Part shown: in pieces, positions 58,532 to 64,000 of the stretch
How positions within the stretch are numbered: the stretch's first letter is position 1
Layout: each line of letters begins with the position of its first letter
Assembly: GCA_033675265.1 (NCBI GenBank)
Contig: JAUJYZ010001122.1
Location: forward strand, 143,158 to 207,157
Direction of reading: 5' to 3'
Source: Actinostola sp. cb2023
Taxonomy: Eukaryota; Cnidaria; Anthozoa; Actiniaria; Actinostolidae
Length of the DNA: 64,000 nucleotides
Notes under the pieces: generated by a model
Databases searched by the model: none
The model's input: only the letters and a program-made list of their open reading frames with translations
What the model was told of the DNA's origin: nothing
Position numbers and translations under genes: made by a program

Positions 58532-59711
58532 ATGGCCCAAGAAAACCCAGATACCGTAGAAGTAAGTCATAAAAATAATCCAAATAACCTTTTTAAGACC
58601 GTTTTAATTCATCTTTTCGTAATTTAGCATACATTCAGAACCGTTCGTTGAACTGGCCGCCGTCCTCCGTAGACAGTGCCAAATGGACCTTATGAAAATC
58701 GGTGTTTCTTCCGTAGGTTATTCTGAAATTTCCCCGCCAGGATATGGACATGCTTGAGGCATTTATAAACCAGGCTGGCGGGGAAATCAAGAAGATAAAA
58801 CGGGGCCGAAACCGAAGGAAGCCAGCTCCTCGTCCTACGGCTACGGCTACGATCAATAGTGACATGGATGGCATAACACTTGGCGCAGATCATGACGAAA
58901 GACCAAATGGTAAGTATACCTTTTGAGGTACTATTTAGCTCAGTGTATAAATGTAAATTATGTACAATGTCAATGTACGTGTTTGCATGGTCATTTGTAG
59001 AGTTCAATGCAATAAACTACGTTCATTTCTTCTCGGTTCTGACAGGTCACCTGACAGTACTGTAAGTTATGTTGATTTAGAACGGAGATCGCGTTCATTT
59101 CTTCTAGTTCCGTAGTTCTACTGCCAGTACTGGTTCTGACAGTATGTCGTCGTTGATTTAGATAAACGGAGATCGTCCATTTCTACTACGGTTCTACTGG
59201 TTCTGGCACTGACAGTGTGTTGATTTACTGTAGATAAACGGAGATCCTCCATTTCACGAATAAGAATGCCTAATTACATCGGCTTTATATGAAATTAGCT
59301 ATCGCAGTGTCTTGTTTGAAGAATGCTGAATTATTATAAGTCTTATAAGTTACTTATTATTCAACCCTTTTAGACAAACCGTGCTCATCCTCATGCACAC
59401 AAGATCATGCTCCAACCTGCAAATTTTGCCTCCAAAGTCCTTGTGTAACAACAGGCAGCCTTGAACGTTTTGGTTTTGGAGAAGCTCATGTCCAGAACCA
59501 TGTTGCTAGGCGCCGAAATTACAAGGACTATTGGAATACCCTCAATGGGTTGGGACTCGGGCGCAACCCTGTCTACCTGGCAAAGAAATTAGAGCTGGGA
59601 GACAGGGTTGATGGTCAGCGAGAGAGAATGCCTCACTGTGTCATCAATGATATAAGAGGCAGGTTTCCAAACCCAGAGGGGATGCCATACATGGGGCACA
59701 AAAGGGAATGA
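58532..59711 (+). CDS. Uncharacterised Cys-rich cnidarian protein, three exons
   Basis: Exons are 58532-58561, 58717-58909 and 59374-59711, with GT-AG introns of phases 0 and 1. The 561 coding bases give 186 residues ending at TGA 59709-59711, without lesions. Residues 11-75 are Lys/Arg-rich (KRGRNRRKPAPRP), which suits nucleic-acid or nuclear targeting. Exon 3 opens with a cluster of six Cys and a His (CSSSCTQDH, CKFCLQSPC), likely a zinc site. A conserved-looking stretch follows (YWNTLNGLG, MPHCVINDIRGRFPNPEG). From memory, proteins with this C-terminal pattern are common in corals, Hydra and bivalves, some next to mobile DNA. The role is unknown. A family A element begins 13 bp after the stop. 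Confidence 0.75.
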
Positions 59712-59723
59712 CATTTATTTTGT

Positions 59724-60120
59724 AAACAAGACGCTCAATGAACGTATACTCGGGCTTTATGACAAGGACAAAGACAGTTGCATTTGCGTGACGAGGGAGA
59801 CTATGTATGGGTGAGCATAGAGAAAAATGACCGAATTGTACTATGTGTTATTGAATATGTTGTGAGAGCGAATCATACTTTCGGATTTAGTTCGATAGGC
59901 GTTCGGAAACTATTCGATCCGTTTGTGGCAATGACAGTTGCGTGACGAGGGAGACTATGTGTCGCCGGTGAGCATAGATAAAGATCTCCGAATCGTATGT
60001 CCATGGCACGTACTTGGGACGACTCGAGGTTGCATATTCATGGTCAGATGGTTTGTTCGTTGTCAAAAATCATTCCCGAACTTCGTATTTTTGTGGCTAC
60101 TGTTGCTTAGCAACGAAGCC
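59724..60120 (+). mobile_element. Family A element, copy 5 (3' end unclear)
   Basis: It begins AACAAGACGCTCAATGAACG directly after the Cys-rich gene. The block GTTGCGTGACGAGGGAGACT occurs in it, as in other copies. The CTCGGGC hairpin end was not found, so the copy is truncated or rearranged. Confidence 0.55.
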
Positions 60121-60434
60121 ACTATGCCATCGAGTGTGTAAGTCCGTAATGTAACAATAGAATTTTCGGATAGAGTTCGGGGACAATCATGAATCGAGGG
60201 TTATTAGTCGAGTTATTAGGCGGTCCGACAATCGATCGACGTACAACTTCGACAATTCGGATTGTCGACATTCTATTGATTGATGGAAACGTCGAAGCTA
60301 CGTTTCGGAGTTTCCATGTGGTCGCCATTAATTACTCCAGAACATACCAAAGACCAGTGACAAACAGGATGACGTCCATTGACGAAGCGTTTTGCCTTGC
60401 AGCGAACTAATTTCATTTCAACGAATATCAAAGA

Positions 60435-60998
60435 GTTTATTAAACTGGGCAATATACTAAACCAAGACTAAACCAATACACTAAACCAAGACTTATTAAA
60501 CTGGGCAATACACTAAACCAAGACTAAACCAATACACTAAACCAAGACTTTATTAAACTGGGCAATACACTAAACCAAGACTAAACCAATACACTAAACC
60601 AAGACTTTATTAAACTGGGCAATACACTAAACCAAGACTAAACCAATACACTAAACCAAGACTTTATTAAACTGGGCAATACACTAAACCAAGACTAAAC
60701 CAATACACTAAACCAAGACTTTATTAAACTGGGCAATACACTAAACCAAGACTAAACCAATACACTAAACCAAGACTTTATTAAACTGGGCAATACACTA
60801 AAACCAAGACTAAACCAATACACTAAACCAAGACTTTATTAAACTGGGCAATACACTAAACCAAGACTAAACCAATACACTAAACCAAGACTTTATTAAA
60901 CTGGGCAATACACTAAACCAAGACTAAACCAATACACTAAACCAAGACTTTATTAAACTGGGCAATACACTAAACAAAGACTAAACCAATACACTAAA
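60435..60998. repeat. 57-bp satellite, about 10 copies
   Basis: Each unit starts TTTATTAAACTGGGCAATAC and contains ACTAAACCAAGAC twice with small changes. Copies are almost identical and the period is 57-58 bp. Confidence 0.95.
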
Positions 60999-61138
60999 CA
61001 CGGCTGCCAGGAAGACTAGTAAATCGTGTATGTGAATTCATTTCCTAACTTTGCAATGTTCTTACGTAAATAAACAACGAAACATGAGCCTGAGTGTGTC
61101 GGCGAGTCGTTGACAACCAGTGAACATGAATAACGAAT

Positions 61139-61263
61139 AACTTTATATGATTGGCTCAGTAAACACTTACAATTGGAACGGAATGTACAGCTTGGGTAAG
61201 CAGCCGTGTCTGAGGGGAGAGAGCGTTGTGTGACGACACTTAGCACGGCTGCGAGGGAGACTA
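61139..61263 (+). repeat. Dispersed repeat, copy 2 (first copy at 7487-7607)
   Basis: Matches 7487-7607 closely, same orientation. It follows the 57-bp satellite by about 140 bp. Confidence 0.65.
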
Positions 61264-61605
61264 TAGTTAACCAGGATTGACAATAACTTCACTCAGTTTG
61301 AAGACCTTGTTAGACGATATTTGGGATTGTTAGTTTGTTTTTAAAAACTCTGAATTCGATCCAACATCACCCAACATTGTTTTCTGGGAGGAGGGAGGTG
61401 GGACTCAGGGTAAAAAAAATACCCTCGCCTCTACCAAAAAAAAAAAATTAAATGGGCGTAGCCGGTGGCGTGGCTTATATATATGTTTATCCATGCTTTT
61501 CACCAACATCCTAAAGGATAGTGAGATTGTAGTACGATGCGGTTTTCACACTGATCTCAGTACACTTTAATAATAATAACAGTTTTATCTTGACTACTAG
61601 ACAAG

Positions 61606-62157
61606 GGCTGTGTTTTCACTACGCATTTTAGGTCGCCTAAAATTCCTTTAGGTGTTTGCTTACAGACCAACTTTAGACTAGTATAATTTGCCGACTGTTT
61701 TCACTGAGAACTTTTTGTAACGTTATGAAGAATATATCTGATTACAAACGGTCTCTTCGAAGAAATGCCTGGAGAGAAAACGCTTGTCATTACATCGCTA
61801 CTCTTAATTGTTACAGTATTTAGTTAGAAAACGATGTGAATTTCTTCAAAACTCTGCAATTTCGATCTTTTTAATAGTCCTTTACGAACGTCTGTTGTGT
61901 GCTACGAGAGATTACATACATAAACTGACAGATATCTGTCAACCGGTTTGCTGTGAGTGGCTGCTGTGTTTACTTGGACAAGTTAAACCATCTTGCTAGG
62001 TAGTCTAACTTTGGTGTGATTCCGTTGTTTTAGAGACGATTTTCTAAGTGAAAACACTCTGCATTTTAAACTCGCTTAACTTTTTCAAGGCTGTTTTCAC
62101 TGTATTTCCGGAATTCCCGAGTTAAACTAGTCTAAATTGTCCCAGTGAAAACACACC
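61606..62157. mobile_element. TIR element with GTGTTTTCACT ends
   Basis: The ends read GGGCTGTGTTTTCACT and AGTGAAAACACACCC, with imperfect inner arms. The 550-bp interior has no convincing ORF. Confidence 0.5.
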
Positions 62158-62405
62158 CAAGGTCAATCAAAAACACCTCTGCAGTTCTCTTTTTACTCCT
62201 ATTATTAATATGAGCATGTGATATTTAATATAATTCTGAACTTTATTACTAACAGTAGCCACATGCAGTCCTAGACTGCCTATTTTTTAAACATCCAGTC
62301 GATTCAGACTATGATTAGTCTCCTACGCAGTCGTCTTTAGTTCCGTCACGCTACGGCTGCGTAGATGACGTGACGGGAGCAATTTTAGAATACCCCGTCT
62401 ATATC

Positions 62406-62869
62406 TAGCCTGCGAATACAGCCGCTTTTTTACGCTCGCGACAGGGGTCTCCCGAAAGAAGCGTCTGCGGAGTGAGGCCCACATTCCTGTACTGTGACCT
62501 CTGAGGTCATGACAGCTCGTGTTGTAAATCTGATACAACACAGCCGCTCATGTTGTGAACACTACTTCCAAACGGCCTGAGTTTGTTGATTCAGCAATCA
62601 AACTTATTGTAGAACATGATTTTATTCATCTGTGCATATGATAAGTCCGATACAATCGCCCACGGCTCGACATTGTAATATTTTGTTCTGGTCGTTGAGT
62701 TTAATTTATGCAAATAATGCGATTACCAGCAAGCTGACCAATCAGCTTCTTGGACCAGAATCGGGTCCAAAATGACGTCACAGTACAGGAATGTGGGCCT
62801 CACTCCGCAGACGCTTCTTTCGGGAGACCCCTGTGGTGAGCGTAAAAAAGCGGCTGTATTCGCAGGCTA
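62406..62869. mobile_element. Mutator-like MITE with perfect 9-bp duplication
   Basis: TIRs of about 105 bp begin TAGCCTGCGAATACAGCCGC. GTCTATATC lies on both sides (62397-62405 and 62870-62878). The interior is non-coding. Confidence 0.8.
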
Positions 62870-62879
62870 GTCTATATCA

Positions 62880-64000
62880 AGCTCTTGATCATATCAATCA
62901 ATATATTTATCAGAAAAGTGTTTCATTTTATTGTCGGATACCTTTTTAAAAACGGGTTTCTGAAACCACGGCGTGACGATGCAGCAAACACAGCTTCATT
63001 ATCTGCTGAGTAATCTTGAAACTCGAATGATTTTCAGACGGCTCATGTGTCTTTGCCTATAAATTTCGGAATTCATGCCTTCAATGTGTCCGAAAATCAG
63101 TCCGAAACCCTTCACAATGACGAACGGCGGGTGTGACATATGTGAGAGGAGCGTTTCTTTCCTGCAAGTTGGATACATAAAAGTGTTACGTTCGAAGTTA
63201 GGGTCGGGTCGCACTTGAGCAAAGTTTGAGGGTTTGCCGTGGAAAACATGCCCAAATTTCGTCCATTGACCTTGCTTAGTCCGTGGCGTTGATGGATGAC
63301 GGCCTATTTGCTTTGATGAAGTTTTGAAGTACGATTTTTACGATTCCTTTTCCTTCCGAATGTTTCAAACATGGAATAAAATAAACTTCAATCATTATAT
63401 TTCTCAGAAATGTGTTTCATTTTATTGTTGGATACCTTTTAAACGGGTTTTTGAAACCACGGCGTGACGGCAGTCATGCAGCAAGCACTGATCCCAAATT
63501 TCGTACCGTGATCTTGCTCATGTTAAAACAATGATTGCATGATCGTGTTTAAAAGGAAGTGATCGATGGCTTGCCTTCGCCATACAACATCATTTCTCTT
63601 CTGCATTATACGTTATGTCACACAACACGTTTCACGACTTGATTAAAAATTCTGGCGGTGACGACAGTGTTCGTTTACCATTACGCTTTTCACGCTGCAG
63701 GCTCATCGTAAAGTCCATTCAGAACTAGGAATTTCATTCAGTCCAAGCTCTCCGTTATTATTTGGCTGTTTTAGTTTTCATTTCGGATTTCATTTGCTGT
63801 CGAAATTCGAATATATCCAGGATGCTTCAAGTAATCGCTCGATGGGAACCCGCATATATTTTGGGACAGAGTCAGAGTGTAGCTTGCTTTCTTATCTGCT
63901 GAGTAATCTTGGAACTCGATACGATCACATACTTCGCATTTTTTGTACCGATACGATCACATACTTCACATTCTGTGTACTACGAAGAAAAATAATATAG
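62880..64000 (+). mobile_element. Family A fragments to the window edge
   Basis: Blocks with GTTTCATTTTATTG at about 62920 and 63415 and TCTGCTGAGTAATCTTG at about 63003 and 63896 match copy 3 at 41.1-42.1 kb. Order differs between the fragments. The element runs off the window. Confidence 0.5.

Overview
The window is nuclear DNA of an invertebrate animal, most likely an anthozoan cnidarian such as a stony coral. This is an inference from content: AT-rich DNA, small GT-AG introns, DUF6589 and RecQ-like genes, a SWIM/YqaJ plus DDE transposon, BEL/Pao retrotransposons, and dense short inverted-repeat elements. Nothing looks bacterial, and I found no rRNA, complete tRNA or CRISPR array.

Host-like genes, left to right: (1) the 3' end of a RecQ-like helicase gene at the left edge (1-655, +); (2) a four-exon DUF6589 gene (2137-7351, -) that reads through without a break when spliced; (3) a multi-exon ankyrin-containing gene (about 21325-26670, +) with a frameshift and one exon that ends in a stop; (4) a second RecQ-like helicase (27472-29429, -), convergent with gene 3; (5) a single-exon class A GPCR (47060-48046, +); (6) a compact three-exon Cys-rich gene behind a TATA box (58532-59711, +).

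Most of the rest is mobile DNA. A BEL/Pao copy (7.9-17.1 kb) carries a second BEL/Pao element (11007-16807) with nearly identical 132-bp LTRs. A 3.3-kb DDE/YqaJ transposon (35333-38633) is decayed but keeps both genes. LINE fragments lie at 39.8 kb and 42.2-43.8 kb, the latter split by later insertions. Many MITEs have TA, TTAA, AT, 5-bp or 9-bp target duplications. An unclassified family, called family A here, recurs at 19.4-21.0, 34.0-34.8, 40.3-42.2, 42.7-43.3, 59.7-60.1 and 62.9-64.0 kb.

Tandem arrays: a 13-bp minisatellite (44.0-44.8 kb, open in three frames), a 57-bp satellite (60.4-61.0 kb), a roughly 160/205-bp satellite (52.6-55.3 kb) and a 16-bp array inside a foldback MITE (4.5-4.9 kb).

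The most striking structure is at 51.9-56.6 kb. A MITE-like TIR element encloses a unit with split direct repeats in the order A1 ... B1-A2 ... B2, the layout of PAT/Ngaro tyrosine-recombinase retroelements. That unit encloses the satellite, which is itself interrupted by a long-TIR element with a perfect 9-bp target duplication.
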